A stretch of DNA of 64,000 bases from Bordetella genomosp. 10 (GTDB taxonomy: Bacteria > Pseudomonadota > Gammaproteobacteria > Burkholderiales > Burkholderiaceae_B). The DNA lies in the NCBI RefSeq assembly GCF_002261225.1, contig NZ_NEVM01000005.1, forward strand, positions 2,666,001 through 2,730,000, in the 5' to 3' direction. The notes beneath the pieces were generated by a model that did no database searches, was not told where the DNA came from, and worked only from the letters and a program-made list of their open reading frames with translations. Numbering within the stretch: position 1 is the first letter of the stretch; every line of letters starts with the position of its first letter. Positions 24,383-32,856 of the stretch are shown here, in pieces. Position numbers and translations under genes: made by a program.

Positions 24383-24402
24383 GCCCCCCAGGAGGGCTTT
24401 TT
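24383..24402 (+). terminator. Weak intrinsic terminator after the amidohydrolase operon
   Basis: A GCCC/GGGC stem with a short loop is followed by TTTTT (24398-24402), 20 bases behind the amidohydrolase stop. The stem is short, so it may be partial. Confidence 0.35.
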
Positions 24403-24420
24403 GCCTTGGGGCGCGGCCCC

Positions 24421-24446
24421 AAAAAAAACCGGCTCAATGAGCCGGT
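24421..24446 (-). terminator. Intrinsic terminator of the Tim44-domain gene
   Basis: On the minus strand ACCGGCTCATTGAGCCGGT (24428-24446) forms an eight-base-pair stem and is followed by a run of eight T (24421-24428). It lies 186 bases after the Tim44-domain gene and closes the ubiE-Tim44 transcript just before the catabolic island. Confidence 0.85.
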
Positions 24447-24631
24447 ATCAGGGCGGCTGCCCGAGCAAGGCGCACCGCTAGAGAAGAAAACCCACATGCT
24501 CTTTACCCGTCCGCCGTTGGCGGGACGACGCGATGGCAGGCCATCGTGCGTCCGTACCCTCCCCCCCGGGAGCGGCGAACGGGAGGGCGGAAGGCAGGCT
24601 TGCGCCGGCTATCCGCCCGCTCAGGCCACCC

Positions 24632-25675
24632 TCAACTGGCGTACTCGACGGGAATCTGCTGAATCCCGGCGAGCAGCCAACCACCTTGGGCGGGCTTGAA
24701 CAAGTTCCAGACTTCCTCGAAACGGAAGGCTTCGGCGGCCGGGGCCTCGCGCAGCATGCCGGAGAAGCGCACGCTGGCCAGGTGCCCATCGGACACGGAT
24801 TCGATACCGAGCAGTTCCGCATTCAGCAGGACCACGTCGGTCTTGGCAGGCTCGCCCTTGCGTTCGAGCATCTGCGGCTTGAGTTCGGCGATGAGGTCGT
24901 CGGTCAGGAATTCGCGCAGGCGATCGGTGTCGCCGCTATCCCAGACGCCCTGGATGCGCTTGAACTGTTCCTTGGCTTCCTGCAGGAAGCGCGGCGTGTC
25001 GAAATCGCCGGGGATGAACCAGTCGCTGCCCTGGCCTTGCGAAGCGTCCGATGCACCCGATGCACCCGAGGCAGCGCCTTGCGGGGCGCCCTGCACGGCT
25101 TGGAAGGCGGCCGGCTGCACGGCGGGCGCTGAGGCGGCGGCCTGGGGCAGCACGGCATCGCGCCAGGCGGGCGACTGCTCGTTGGCCGCGCCGTTGCCGC
25201 GGTTCATGCCGTAGGCGCCCTGCATGGCGGGACGGGGCGCGGCGCCGCGCAGACGGCGCACGAGGAACATGACGGCGAAGACGACCAACGCGATCAGCAG
25301 CATGCTGGAGAGCATTTCGGCGAAGGCGCCGGACAGCCCCAGATGCGATAGCAAGGCGGCGATGCCCAGCCCCGCCGCGATGCCGGCGATGGGGCCCAGC
25401 CAACGCGAGGCGCCGGTGCGCGCGCCGGCGGCGGCCGCACCTGCCGTGGCGGCGCCGGCGGCCGGGGCCGCGGCGCTCGCGCCCGCGGTGTTGCCCGCGG
25501 CGGCAGGCGGGGTAACGGCCTGGCGTTGCGTGGTGACGTTGCTGGACTGGCGGCCTACGCTGCTACCGCCGCCGACGCGCCGGGCCTCGGCATCGAAGGA
25601 GGTGGCGACCATCGCGGCGCCGGCGACGGCAATCAATGCCGCGGCGGTGAACCGGGTGAAAAAACGGCTGGACAT
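24632..25675 (-). CDS. Tim44-domain membrane protein
   Basis: A 347-residue protein. The ATG at 25675 begins a signal peptide-like sequence (MSSRFFTRFTAAALIAVAGA..., AEA near residue 31). An alanine/glycine-rich linker follows, then one or two hydrophobic segments at about residues 91-140 (IAGIAAGLGIAALL and LLIALVVFAVMFLV) and a second low-complexity segment with GASGASDAS. The C-terminal part (about 205-345; FLQEAKEQFKRIQGVWDSGD) is a Tim44-like domain, a cystatin-like fold. Bacterial Tim44 proteins are poorly characterised. It follows ubiE on the same strand, and closes with the terminator at 24421-24446. Confidence 0.85.
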   Translation of the reverse strand: MSSRFFTRFTAAALIAVAGAAMVATSFDAEARRVGGGSSVGRQSSNVTTQRQAVTPPAAAGNTAGASAAAPAAGAATAGAAAAGARTGASRWLGPIAGIAAGLGIAALLSHLGLSGAFAEMLSSMLLIALVVFAVMFLVRRLRGAAPRPAMQGAYGMNRGNGAANEQSPAWRDAVLPQAAASAPAVQPAAFQAVQGAPQGAASGASGASDASQGQGSDWFIPGDFDTPRFLQEAKEQFKRIQGVWDSGDTDRLREFLTDDLIAELKPQMLERKGEPAKTDVVLLNAELLGIESVSDGHLASVRFSGMLREAPAAEAFRFEEVWNLFKPAQGGWLLAGIQQIPVEYAS

Positions 25676-25857
25676 GACGAATACTCCTGGGTATCGCGCC
25701 ACCGCCCGATCGGGGATAGCCCTTTCAGGATGGCCCCGCGGCGCAAGACGCGCGCAGGACCAGGCGATTGCTTACAGATTTCTGAAAGCCAGAGAATATC
25801 CGAGTTTTCCCCCGGGGACAAGCGCGGTCTCCGCGGGGGGCCGGGCGGGCGGCGCGA

Positions 25858-26625
25858 TCAGGCCAGCCGCACGCCCTCGTGCAGGGCGGCGATGCCCGCG
25901 GTCAGGTTGAAATACTGCACGCGCTCCAGGCCGGCGGTCCGCAGCATGCCGGCCAGCGTCTCCTGGTCCGGGTGCATGCGTATGGATTCGGCCAGGTAGC
26001 GGTAGCTGGCCTCGTCGCCCGCCACCTTGCGGCCCAGCCAGGGCAGGACGTTGAACGAATACCAGTCGTAGGCCGGCGCCAGGGGCTTGGCGACGCGCGA
26101 AAACTCCAGCACCAGCAGCTTGCCGCCCGGCTTGAGCACGCGCGTCATCTCCGCCAGCGCGCGGTCCTTGTGCGTCATGTTGCGCAGGCCGAAGGCCACG
26201 CTGACCCGATCGAAATAAGCGTCGGGAAAAGGCAGTTTTTCCGCGTCGCAGACCGCCGTGGGCAGCAGCAGGCCGGCGTCGGTCATGCGGTCGCGGCCGA
26301 CGCGCAGCATGGAATCGTTGATGTCGGTCAGCCAGACTTCCCCCGTCGGTCCCGCCCGGCGCGCGAAGGCCTTGGCCAGGTCGCCCGTGCCGCCGGCGAT
26401 GTCCAGCACCCGCATGCCGGGCCGGATGGCGGCGCGGCCGATGGTGAAGGCCTTCCATATACGGTGCAGGCCGGCCGACATCAGGTCGTTCATGACGTCA
26501 TAGCGCGACGCCACGGAATGGAAGACTTCGGCGACTTTGCGCGCCTTGTCGTTCTCCTGGACCGTCGAAAAGCCGAAGTGCGTGGTGCCGGCGGCCGGCT
26601 CGGGGGGAGTGGAGGGGTTTTGCAT
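25858..26625 (-). CDS. ubiE: Ubiquinone/menaquinone methyltransferase UbiE
   Basis: UbiE is the SAM-dependent C-methyltransferase of ubiquinone (and menaquinone) synthesis. The 255-residue protein (from ATG 26625, [10 protein letters not shown]) shows [35 protein letters not shown], abbreviated here as its diagnostic N-terminal blocks [14 protein letters not shown] and [10 protein letters not shown], the SAM motif [12 protein letters not shown], and FGLRNMTHK and [13 protein letters not shown] further on. A second ATG at 26643 would add six residues. It heads a minus-strand transcript with the Tim44-domain gene and is divergent from phoB. Confidence 0.96.
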   Translation of the reverse strand: MQNPSTPPEPAAGTTHFGFSTVQENDKARKVAEVFHSVASRYDVMNDLMSAGLHRIWKAFTIGRAAIRPGMRVLDIAGGTGDLAKAFARRAGPTGEVWLTDINDSMLRVGRDRMTDAGLLLPTAVCDAEKLPFPDAYFDRVSVAFGLRNMTHKDRALAEMTRVLKPGGKLLVLEFSRVAKPLAPAYDWYSFNVLPWLGRKVAGDEASYRYLAESIRMHPDQETLAGMLRTAGLERVQYFNLTAGIAALHEGVRLA

Positions 26626-26789
26626 GGTCGATTCCGGAATCATGGCGCAATGGTAGCCGATTGACGCCCCGCGGCCGCCCGGTCACATACCTGAAATATT
26701 ACGGCCATACTATCGCAATGTTTCGGCGCCGCCCGCCCCTGGCGGCCCTATTCCGCCAAATAGAACCGTATCACCGCCACCGAACCGAC

Positions 26790-27488
26790 ATGTCCAGCAC
26801 CATACTCGTTGTCGAAGACGAACCCGCGATCCAGGAACTGATCGCGGTCAACCTGTCCTTCGCGGGCCACAAGGTGCTGCGCGCCTTCGACGCCGACCAG
26901 GCCCAGACGCTGATCCGCGCCGAGCTGCCCGATCTCATCCTGCTGGACTGGATGCTGCCGGGGACCTCGGGCCTGTCGTTGGCGCGCAAGCTGCGCAACG
27001 AAGAGCGCACCCGCACCGTCCCCGTCATCATGCTCACCGCCAAGGGCTCGGAGCAGGACAAGGTGGACGGCCTGGAAGCCGGCGCGGACGACTACATCAC
27101 CAAGCCCTTCTCGCCCAAGGAGCTGATGGCGCGCATCAAGGCCGTGCTGCGCCGCCGCGCGCCGCAACTGACCGACGACGTCATCGACGTCGCCGGCCTG
27201 CGCCTGGATCCCGTCACCCACCGCCTGAACGGCAGCGGCCATTCGCTGCAGATCGGGCCGACCGAGTTCCGCCTGCTGCATTTCTTCATGACGCACCCGG
27301 AACGGGTCTTCTCGCGCTCGCAGTTGCTGGACCAGGTGTGGGGCGACCATGTCTTCGTCGAGGAACGCACGGTGGACGTGCACATCCGCCGCCTGCGCAA
27401 GGCGCTGGAGCCCAGCGGCCACGACCTGCACGTGGAAACGGTGCGCGGCAGCGGCTACCGCTTCACCGCCCAGCTTCCCTCGCGCTGA
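26790..27488 (+). CDS. phoB: Phosphate-regulon response regulator PhoB
   Basis: A 232-residue OmpR/PhoB-type response regulator. The receiver has the acidic pocket (VVEDEP), the phosphorylated D53 in LLDWMLPG, and the conserved Thr/Lys (MLTAKG, YITKPFSPKEL). The winged-helix output domain has GPTEFRLLHFFM and RTVDVHIRRLRKALEP, and ETVRGSGYRF. PhoB activates phosphate-starvation genes through Pho boxes. The ATG at 26790 gives MSSTILVVEDEP. It is followed 33 bases later by its sensor kinase. The pst transport genes are not in the window. Confidence 0.95.
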   Translation: MSSTILVVEDEPAIQELIAVNLSFAGHKVLRAFDADQAQTLIRAELPDLILLDWMLPGTSGLSLARKLRNEERTRTVPVIMLTAKGSEQDKVDGLEAGADDYITKPFSPKELMARIKAVLRRRAPQLTDDVIDVAGLRLDPVTHRLNGSGHSLQIGPTEFRLLHFFMTHPERVFSRSQLLDQVWGDHVFVEERTVDVHIRRLRKALEPSGHDLHVETVRGSGYRFTAQLPSR

Positions 27489-27521
27489 GCGCGCCGGCGC
27501 CAAGGTTAGAATGCCCGCACC

Positions 27522-28817
27522 ATGATCTGGCTGCGCACCCTCGTTTTCATCCTGTTGTGGGCGGCCGCGGCTGCCCTGGTCCAATGGCTTCTGGGCGCGC
27601 CGTTCGGCTGGGTCCTGATGTGCGCGGGGCTGTCGCTGATGCTGATCGGCCGCAGCCTACGCACCCAGCGCGCCGCGCACTGGGCGCGCAATCCCGAGGA
27701 ATCGCCGCCGGCGGCGGTCGGTCCCTGGGATGACATCCTCGCCCCGCTCTACCGCTACCTGCGGGCGCAAAGCCGCCAACTGGCCGAGAGCCGCGACGCC
27801 ATGCAGGGCATGCTGGCCGCCGCCCAGGCCCTGCCCGACGGCGCCGTCACCCTCAACCAGGACCTGCAGATCGACTGGTGCAACCGCGTGGCCCGCCAGC
27901 ACCTGGGCTTGCGCCTGCCGGCCGACCGCGGCGCCAACCTGCTGAACCTGGTGCGCGCGCCGGAGTTCATCGAATACAGCCGCCAGGCGGACTGGCCGGA
28001 GCCCATCCTCGTGCGCGTCGCCATCGGCAGCCAGGAAAGGCTGCTGATGATGCAGTTGACCGCCTACGCCCGCGACCAGCGCCTGCTGATCACCCGCGAC
28101 GTCACCCAGATCGAGAAGCTGGAAACCACGCGGCGCGACTTCGTCGCCAACGTTTCGCACGAGCTGCGCACGCCGCTGACGGTGCTCGCCGGCTTCCTGG
28201 AGACCTTGCGCGACATGCCGCAGGAAGCGCTGACGCAGGAGCAGCGCGACCAGTATCTTTCCATGATGCACGAGCAGGCCCAGCGCATGCAGGCCATCGT
28301 CGCCGACCTGCTGACGCTGTCCACCCTGGAATCCTCGCCCAGCGCGGAGCCGCATCCCGTGCGCATCGGCACGCTGCTGCGGACCGTGCGCCAGCAGGTC
28401 GAGGCGCTGTCGGCCGGACGGCACGACATGCAATGGAAGATCGACGACGGCCTGGACGTGCTGGGCGCGGAAAACGAACTGTCCTCGGCCTTCTCCAACC
28501 TGCTGACCAACGCCGTGCGCTACACGCCGGACGGCGGCACGATCACCGCCACCTGGGAACGCCTGCCCGACGGCGGCGCCCGCTACAGCGTGCAGGACAC
28601 CGGCATCGGCATCGCGCCGCGCCACATCCCGCGCCTGACCGAGCGCTTCTACCGCGTCGACCGCGGCCGCTCGCGCGCCGTGGGCGGCACCGGGCTGGGA
28701 CTGGCGATCACCAAGCACATCGCCATGCGCCACGACGCCGAACTGGACATCGCCAGCGAGGTCGGCAAGGGCAGCACGTTCTCGCTGACCTTTCCCGCCG
28801 AGCGGATCGCGGAATGA
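27522..28817 (+). CDS. phoR: Phosphate-regulon sensor histidine kinase PhoR
   Basis: A 431-residue sensor kinase. It has a two-helix N-terminal membrane anchor (about residues 5-45), a PAS domain (QALPDGAVTLNQDLQIDWCN), the phosphorylated His of the H box (VSHELRTPLTVLAG, about residue 213), the N box (AFSNLLTNAVRYTP) and the DTGIGIAPRH and GTGLGLAI nucleotide motifs. This layout and the adjacency to phoB identify PhoR, which phosphorylates PhoB when phosphate is low. An imperfect CCATGCCCC/GGGGCATGG inverted repeat lies at 28836-28871 behind the gene. Confidence 0.95.
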   Translation: MIWLRTLVFILLWAAAAALVQWLLGAPFGWVLMCAGLSLMLIGRSLRTQRAAHWARNPEESPPAAVGPWDDILAPLYRYLRAQSRQLAESRDAMQGMLAAAQALPDGAVTLNQDLQIDWCNRVARQHLGLRLPADRGANLLNLVRAPEFIEYSRQADWPEPILVRVAIGSQERLLMMQLTAYARDQRLLITRDVTQIEKLETTRRDFVANVSHELRTPLTVLAGFLETLRDMPQEALTQEQRDQYLSMMHEQAQRMQAIVADLLTLSTLESSPSAEPHPVRIGTLLRTVRQQVEALSAGRHDMQWKIDDGLDVLGAENELSSAFSNLLTNAVRYTPDGGTITATWERLPDGGARYSVQDTGIGIAPRHIPRLTERFYRVDRGRSRAVGGTGLGLAITKHIAMRHDAELDIASEVGKGSTFSLTFPAERIAE

Positions 28818-29022
28818 CGGCGCTCCGCTAAGCCCCCATGCCCCTCCCCGCGCCATGGGCTTGGGGCATGGCGGCGGCACCCGCGCGCTACGCTAGCGCC
28901 ACGTCAGGGTTAATACGTACGAGGCGGCGACCCAAGCCGCCGGATACCGCCGCCGTCCGATGTCCGATGCATGGCGGCGAGCGGGCGCGGCGTTTGCAGC
29001 ACCCATGGCAGTTGCGGTACTA

Positions 29023-29043
29023 ATAGAATATGATTCTCATTTG
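29023..29043. promoter_or_regulatory. Fur-like box in the serA promoter
   Basis: The sequence ATAGAATATGATTCTCATTT, read on the other strand as AAATGAGAATCATATTCTAT, resembles the Fur consensus (AATGATAATCATTATC type) with the typical GAGAATCAT core. It ends about 19 bases before the serA ATG at 29062, where a repressor would cover the promoter. This is an eye-match only. Confidence 0.4.
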
Positions 29044-29061
29044 TATTTGGAGCTAGGCAGC

Positions 29062-30270
29062 ATGGCGCAGATCGTCCTTTTCGAGAATGTCCACCCCAGC
29101 GGCGTCGCCGTTTTCCGCGATGCCGGATTCAACGATATCGCGACCTACTCCTCGTCGCTGCCGCCGGCGGAGCTGCGCGCGGCCCTGGCGGGCGCGGAGG
29201 TGGTGGGCATCCGCTCGCGCACCCACCTGGATGCGGCCCTGTTCAAGGAGTTCCCGTCCGTGCGCGTGGTCGGCTGCTTCTGCATCGGCACCAACCAGGT
29301 CGACCTGGACAGCGCCATGCGCGGGGGCGTGCCGGTCTTCAATGCGCCGTTCTCGAACACCCGCTCGGTGGCCGAACTGGTGCTGGCCGAGGCCATCCTG
29401 CTGCTGCGCCGCGTTCCCGAGAAGAACGAGCGCGTGCACCAGGGCCATTGGGACAAGACGGCCACCGGCGCCTATGAAGCGCGCGGCAAGACGCTGGGCG
29501 TGGTCGGCTACGGCAATATCGGCTCGCAGGTCGGCACGCTGGCCGAGAGCGTGGGGATGCGCGTCGTATTCCACGACGTCGAAGCCAAGCTGCCGCTGGG
29601 CAACGCGCGCGCGGTGTCGACGCTGGCCGAACTGCTGGCGCAGAGCGACGTCGTCACCCTGCACGTGCCGGGCGGGCGCAGCACGGAGAACATCATGAAC
29701 GCCGAAACGCTGGCGCAGATGAAGCCGGGCGCGATCCTGATCAATGCCTCGCGCGGCACCGTGGTGGACATCGACGCCCTGCATGCGGCGTTGTCGTCGC
29801 AGCGCCTGGGCGGGGCCGCCCTGGACGTGTTCCCGGTCGAACCCAAGAGCAAGGACGAGCCCCTGGCCAGTCCGCTGGTGGGCCTGCCCAACGTCATCCT
29901 GACGCCGCACATCGCCGGCAGCACCCAGGAGTCGCAGGAAAACATCGGCCGCGAAGTGGCGGAGAAGCTGGTGCGCTTCATACAGAGCGGCACCACCAAG
30001 GGGGCGGTGAATTTCCCGGAGTTGCCCTTCACGGAATACTCCGGCGCCGCGCGCATCCTGCACATCCACAAGAACGTCCCGGGCGCGCTGGGCACGCTGG
30101 ACAACCTGCTGGCCGAGCATGGGCTGAACATCTGCAGCCAGAACCTGCAGACGCGCGGCGAGATCGGCTATGTGGTGACCGACGTGGACGGCGAGGTCAA
30201 CGACAAGGTGATGGCGGCGCTGCGCGCGCATCCCATCACCATCCGCTGCGAGAAAGCGGCGTCCCTCTGA
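29062..30270 (+). CDS. serA: D-3-phosphoglycerate dehydrogenase SerA
   Basis: SerA oxidises 3-phosphoglycerate to start serine synthesis. The 402-residue protein has the substrate/NAD domains of the 2-hydroxyacid dehydrogenase family: NAD motif GVVGYGNIGSQVG, VVTLHVPGGRSTENIM, the catalytic Arg/Glu/His set (INASRGTVVD, DVFPVEPKS, TPHIAGSTQESQENIG) and a C-terminal ACT domain (about residue 335 on; RILHIHKNVPGALGTLDNLL) that in E. coli binds serine. The size and domain order match the E. coli enzyme (410). The ATG at 29062 is preceded by GGAGC-type ribosome-binding sequence and a Fur-like box. Confidence 0.94.
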   Translation: MAQIVLFENVHPSGVAVFRDAGFNDIATYSSSLPPAELRAALAGAEVVGIRSRTHLDAALFKEFPSVRVVGCFCIGTNQVDLDSAMRGGVPVFNAPFSNTRSVAELVLAEAILLLRRVPEKNERVHQGHWDKTATGAYEARGKTLGVVGYGNIGSQVGTLAESVGMRVVFHDVEAKLPLGNARAVSTLAELLAQSDVVTLHVPGGRSTENIMNAETLAQMKPGAILINASRGTVVDIDALHAALSSQRLGGAALDVFPVEPKSKDEPLASPLVGLPNVILTPHIAGSTQESQENIGREVAEKLVRFIQSGTTKGAVNFPELPFTEYSGAARILHIHKNVPGALGTLDNLLAEHGLNICSQNLQTRGEIGYVVTDVDGEVNDKVMAALRAHPITIRCEKAASL

Positions 30271-30288
30271 GGGGCGCGCCGCGGCCCT

Positions 30289-30304
30289 GGCCCCGGCCGG
30301 GGCC
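30289..30304. terminator. GC palindrome between convergent serA and LysR genes
   Basis: A perfect 16-base palindrome GGCCCCGGCCGGGGCC lies in the 40-base gap between the convergent serA and LysR genes. It may form a bidirectional stem, but there is no U-run. Confidence 0.35.
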
Positions 30305-30310
30305 CGCCGT

Positions 30311-31189
30311 TCAGGCCGGCGCGGCGCCCGCCGCCACCAGCAGGCAGCGCGACATCTTGCCGGCCAGGCCGTCCGGGTCGGCGGTGCGGCGCGCGACGAT
30401 GCCGATTTCGCGGTCGAAGGCGGCCGCGCCCAGGTCCAGCAGGCGCAGACCCGACACGTCGAGCTGCCGGGTCTGCGGCAGCATGGCCACGCCCAGGCCA
30501 TGGCGCACCAGGTTGGCGATCGCGTCTATTTCGTCCAGTTCGACGGCTTCATGGACCGCGAGGCGGTGGCGGCGCAGGAAGTTGTCGACCAGGCGCCCGC
30601 CGAAAGAAGCGCGCTCGTAGCGGATGAAGGGCTGGCTGGCCAGCGCCTCGCGCCACGGCATGTCGGGCAGCCCGGCGGGCACCGCCACCACCATGGGCTC
30701 GGTCAGCAAGGGCCGCCACGTGAGTTCCGGCGGCAGGGTGAAGGGCGGACGGATCAGGACCGCCAGGTCGACTTCCCCGGCGTCCACCTGTCCCAGCAAG
30801 GCCAGCGAGACGCCGGGCACGATGCGCACGCTGACGTCGGGATAGTCGGTCCGGAACGCGGCCAGGGACTGGACCAGCAGGCTCTGCTGCACCGACGCGA
30901 TCGCCGCCACGCGCAAAGCGCCGGACACGTGGCCGCTGCCTGCCTGGCGCACCATCCGGTCGACCAGTCCCAGCAATTCCTCGGTATGCGCCAGGACCTC
31001 GCGGCCGGCGGCGTTCAACGAGGCATTGCGGGCGCCGCGGTCGAACAACTCCACGCCGATGAAATCCTCCAACCGGCGGATCTGGGCGCTGACGGCGGAC
31101 TGGGTCAGGCCCAGTTGCTGGCCCGCGCCGGTAAAGGTGCCGTCGCGCGCCACGGCAACGAAGGTCTTGAATTCGCGCAGCATGCTCAT
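30311..31189 (-). CDS. LysR-family transcriptional regulator
   Basis: A 292-residue LysR regulator. The helix-turn-helix is at about residues 3-60 (LREFKTFVAVARDGTFTGAG, then LTQSAVSAQIRRLEDFIGVEL), followed by a periplasmic-binding-like effector domain (RVAAIASVQQSLLVQSLAAF, MVVAVPAGLP, HGLGVAMLPQ). The ATG at 31189 or 31183 is preferred over the earlier start at 31339. It is divergent from the VOC-fold gene, with a 236-base region containing the repeat at 31319-31337, and probably regulates it. Confidence 0.9.
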   Translation of the reverse strand: MSMLREFKTFVAVARDGTFTGAGQQLGLTQSAVSAQIRRLEDFIGVELFDRGARNASLNAAGREVLAHTEELLGLVDRMVRQAGSGHVSGALRVAAIASVQQSLLVQSLAAFRTDYPDVSVRIVPGVSLALLGQVDAGEVDLAVLIRPPFTLPPELTWRPLLTEPMVVAVPAGLPDMPWREALASQPFIRYERASFGGRLVDNFLRRHRLAVHEAVELDEIDAIANLVRHGLGVAMLPQTRQLDVSGLRLLDLGAAAFDREIGIVARRTADPDGLAGKMSRCLLVAAGAAPA

Positions 31190-31318
31190 GGGAGGTACGC
31201 AGGGGAGAAAAGCAGCAAGCCGGAAGACCCGATATGGCCATGGGCGCGGCACGGCCGCCGTAAGACCGCACAGACGGATAAGCATCGATTTTAGAGATGC
31301 TAAGACCCAAAAAATATC

Positions 31319-31337
31319 GTTTTTCAATCGAAAAAAC
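31319..31337. promoter_or_regulatory. Inverted repeat in the LysR/VOC divergent promoter region
   Basis: GTTTTTC and GAAAAAAC (31319-31325, 31330-31337) flank AATC in an unusually AT-rich patch of the shared intergenic region, about 90 bases before the VOC gene. It is a candidate LysR-site or promoter element. Confidence 0.4.
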
Positions 31338-31425
31338 AAGCCCTAAACTGCGTCTGCCTGATGCGACGGGCGCCCCCGCGCGGCCCAGGCATCCATTCTT
31401 TCGTTTTCCCGATCCTGGAATCATC

Positions 31426-31860
31426 ATGAGTGCTCAGACTGCCGCCATTCCTCCTTTCCACCTCGCCTTCCCCGTGCGCGACATCGCCGAGGCGCGCGCC
31501 TTCTACGGCGACCTGCTGGGCTGTCCGGAGGGGCGCAGCGCCCCGGAATGGGTGGACTTCAACTTCTACGGCCACCAGATCGTCGCCCACCTGGCGCCGG
31601 ACGAGTGCGGCCACAAGCAGACCAGCGCGGTCGACGACCACGACGTGCCGGTGCGCCACTTCGGCGCCGTGCTGCCGATGGAAGCGTGGGAAGAAATGGC
31701 CGGCAAGCTGACCAAGGCCGGCACCAAGTTCGTGATCGAGCCCTACGTCCGCTTCAAGGGCGAAGTGGGCGAACAGGCCACGATGTTCTTCCTGGATCCG
31801 TCGGGCAACGCCCTGGAATTCAAGGCGTTCAAGAACATGGAATCGTTGTTCGCCAAGTAA
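31426..31860 (+). CDS. VOC-fold (glyoxalase/dioxygenase family) protein
   Basis: A 144-residue single-domain metal-dependent VOC protein. N-terminal [20 protein letters not shown] and C-terminal [15 protein letters not shown] carry the typical His and Glu ligands (H12, E134 or nearby) around H in GHQIVAHLA. The fold holds glyoxalase, dioxygenase and antibiotic-resistance enzymes, so the substrate is not clear. It is divergent from the LysR regulator and ends in a strong terminator (31942-31976). Start at 31426 follows a GGAA ribosome-binding stretch. Confidence 0.9.
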   Translation: MSAQTAAIPPFHLAFPVRDIAEARAFYGDLLGCPEGRSAPEWVDFNFYGHQIVAHLAPDECGHKQTSAVDDHDVPVRHFGAVLPMEAWEEMAGKLTKAGTKFVIEPYVRFKGEVGEQATMFFLDPSGNALEFKAFKNMESLFAK

Positions 31861-31941
31861 GTCCGTAAAGGACCGCGGGTCCCCCGTGTCCAAGCTTCGT
31901 GCGACTGTCTTCGCACGCGAGCCTCCGCGACACGGCATCGG

Positions 31942-31976
31942 CCGCCGCCGGCGTGAACACGCAGGGCGGCGGTTTT
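31942..31976 (+). terminator. Intrinsic terminator after the VOC gene
   Basis: The stem CCGCCGCC (31942-31949) pairs with GGCGGCGG (31965-31972), with an inner GCGTG/CACGC stem, followed by TTTT (31973-31976). It lies 82 bases after the VOC stop and about 100 bases before the pxpA start. Confidence 0.8.
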
Positions 31977-32077
31977 GCATTGGGCGCCCCGGCCGCGCGG
32001 AGTGTGATTACACTGGACGACAACGACGCAGCGGCGAAGCGGCGGGATTCGACAACCACACGACCGGAATCAAGCAG

Positions 32078-32854
32078 ATGGCACAATCCATAGATCTGAA
32101 CTGCGACATGGGCGAGAGCTACGGCGCCTGGCACATGGGCAACGACGAGGCCGTATTGCAGCACGTCACCTCGGCCAACATCGCCTGTGGTTTCCACGGC
32201 GGCGATCCCGGCACCATGCGCAAGACGGTGGCCGCGGCGCTGGCGCGGGGCGTTGCGCTCGGCGCGCATCCCAGCCTGCCCGACCTCTCCGGCTTCGGGC
32301 GCCGCGTCATGCAGATCACGCCGGCCGAGGCCTACGACATGGTGGTCTACCAGATCGGCGCGCTGGCCGGCGTGGCCGCTTCGCAAGGCGCCCGCCTGCA
32401 TCACGTCAAGGCCCACGGCGCCCTGTACAACATGGCCGCCAAGGACGCCCCGCTGGCGCAAGCGATTTGCCGCGCCGTGCGCGACGTCGACGCATCGCTG
32501 GTGCTGTACGGCCTGGCGGGCAGCGAACTGGTGCGGGCCGCGCAGGATCTCGGCCTGCCGGTCGCCAGCGAGGTGTTCGCCGACCGCACCTACCAGGACG
32601 ACGGCTCGCTGTCGCCGCGCAGCCGGCCGGGCGCCATGATCGAGGACCTGGAGACGGCGGTGGCGCAGGTGGTGCGCATGGCTTCCGAGGGCAAGGTCCG
32701 CTCGGTCAACGGCAAGGACGTGCCCGTGCAGGCGGACACCTTGTGCATCCACGGCGACCAGCCCAACGCGCTGGTGTTCGCCAACGGCATCCGCGCCGCG
32801 CTGGAGCAGGCCGGCATCGCCGTGCGCGCGATGCCGGGCGGCCCCGTCGCCTGA
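32078..32854 (+). CDS. pxpA: 5-oxoprolinase subunit PxpA (LamB/YcsF family)
   Basis: A 258-residue protein of the LamB/YcsF family, the A subunit of the three-part PxpABC 5-oxoprolinase that opens oxoproline to glutamate with ATP. Signatures are IDLNCDMGESYGAW at the N-terminus, ANIACGFHGGDPGTM, GAHPSLPDLSGFGRR and VKAHGALYNM. The ATG at 32078 gives a complete N-terminus. PxpB and PxpC (biotin-carboxylase-like and carboxyltransferase-like subunits) are not beside it, so the other subunits must be elsewhere. It is convergent with a GntR regulator, two bases apart. Confidence 0.93.
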   Translation: MAQSIDLNCDMGESYGAWHMGNDEAVLQHVTSANIACGFHGGDPGTMRKTVAAALARGVALGAHPSLPDLSGFGRRVMQITPAEAYDMVVYQIGALAGVAASQGARLHHVKAHGALYNMAAKDAPLAQAICRAVRDVDASLVLYGLAGSELVRAAQDLGLPVASEVFADRTYQDDGSLSPRSRPGAMIEDLETAVAQVVRMASEGKVRSVNGKDVPVQADTLCIHGDQPNALVFANGIRAALEQAGIAVRAMPGGPVA

Positions 32855-32856
32855 GT

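Noticed and set aside
26640-26789. A Pho box before phoB
   Set aside because: The word GTCACATACCTGAA is only vaguely like CTGTCAT repeats; not good enough to claim.
28836-28871. CCATGCCCC/GGGGCATGG inverted repeat after phoR as a terminator
   Set aside because: The loop is 18 bases and no U-run follows; recorded in the phoR entry only.
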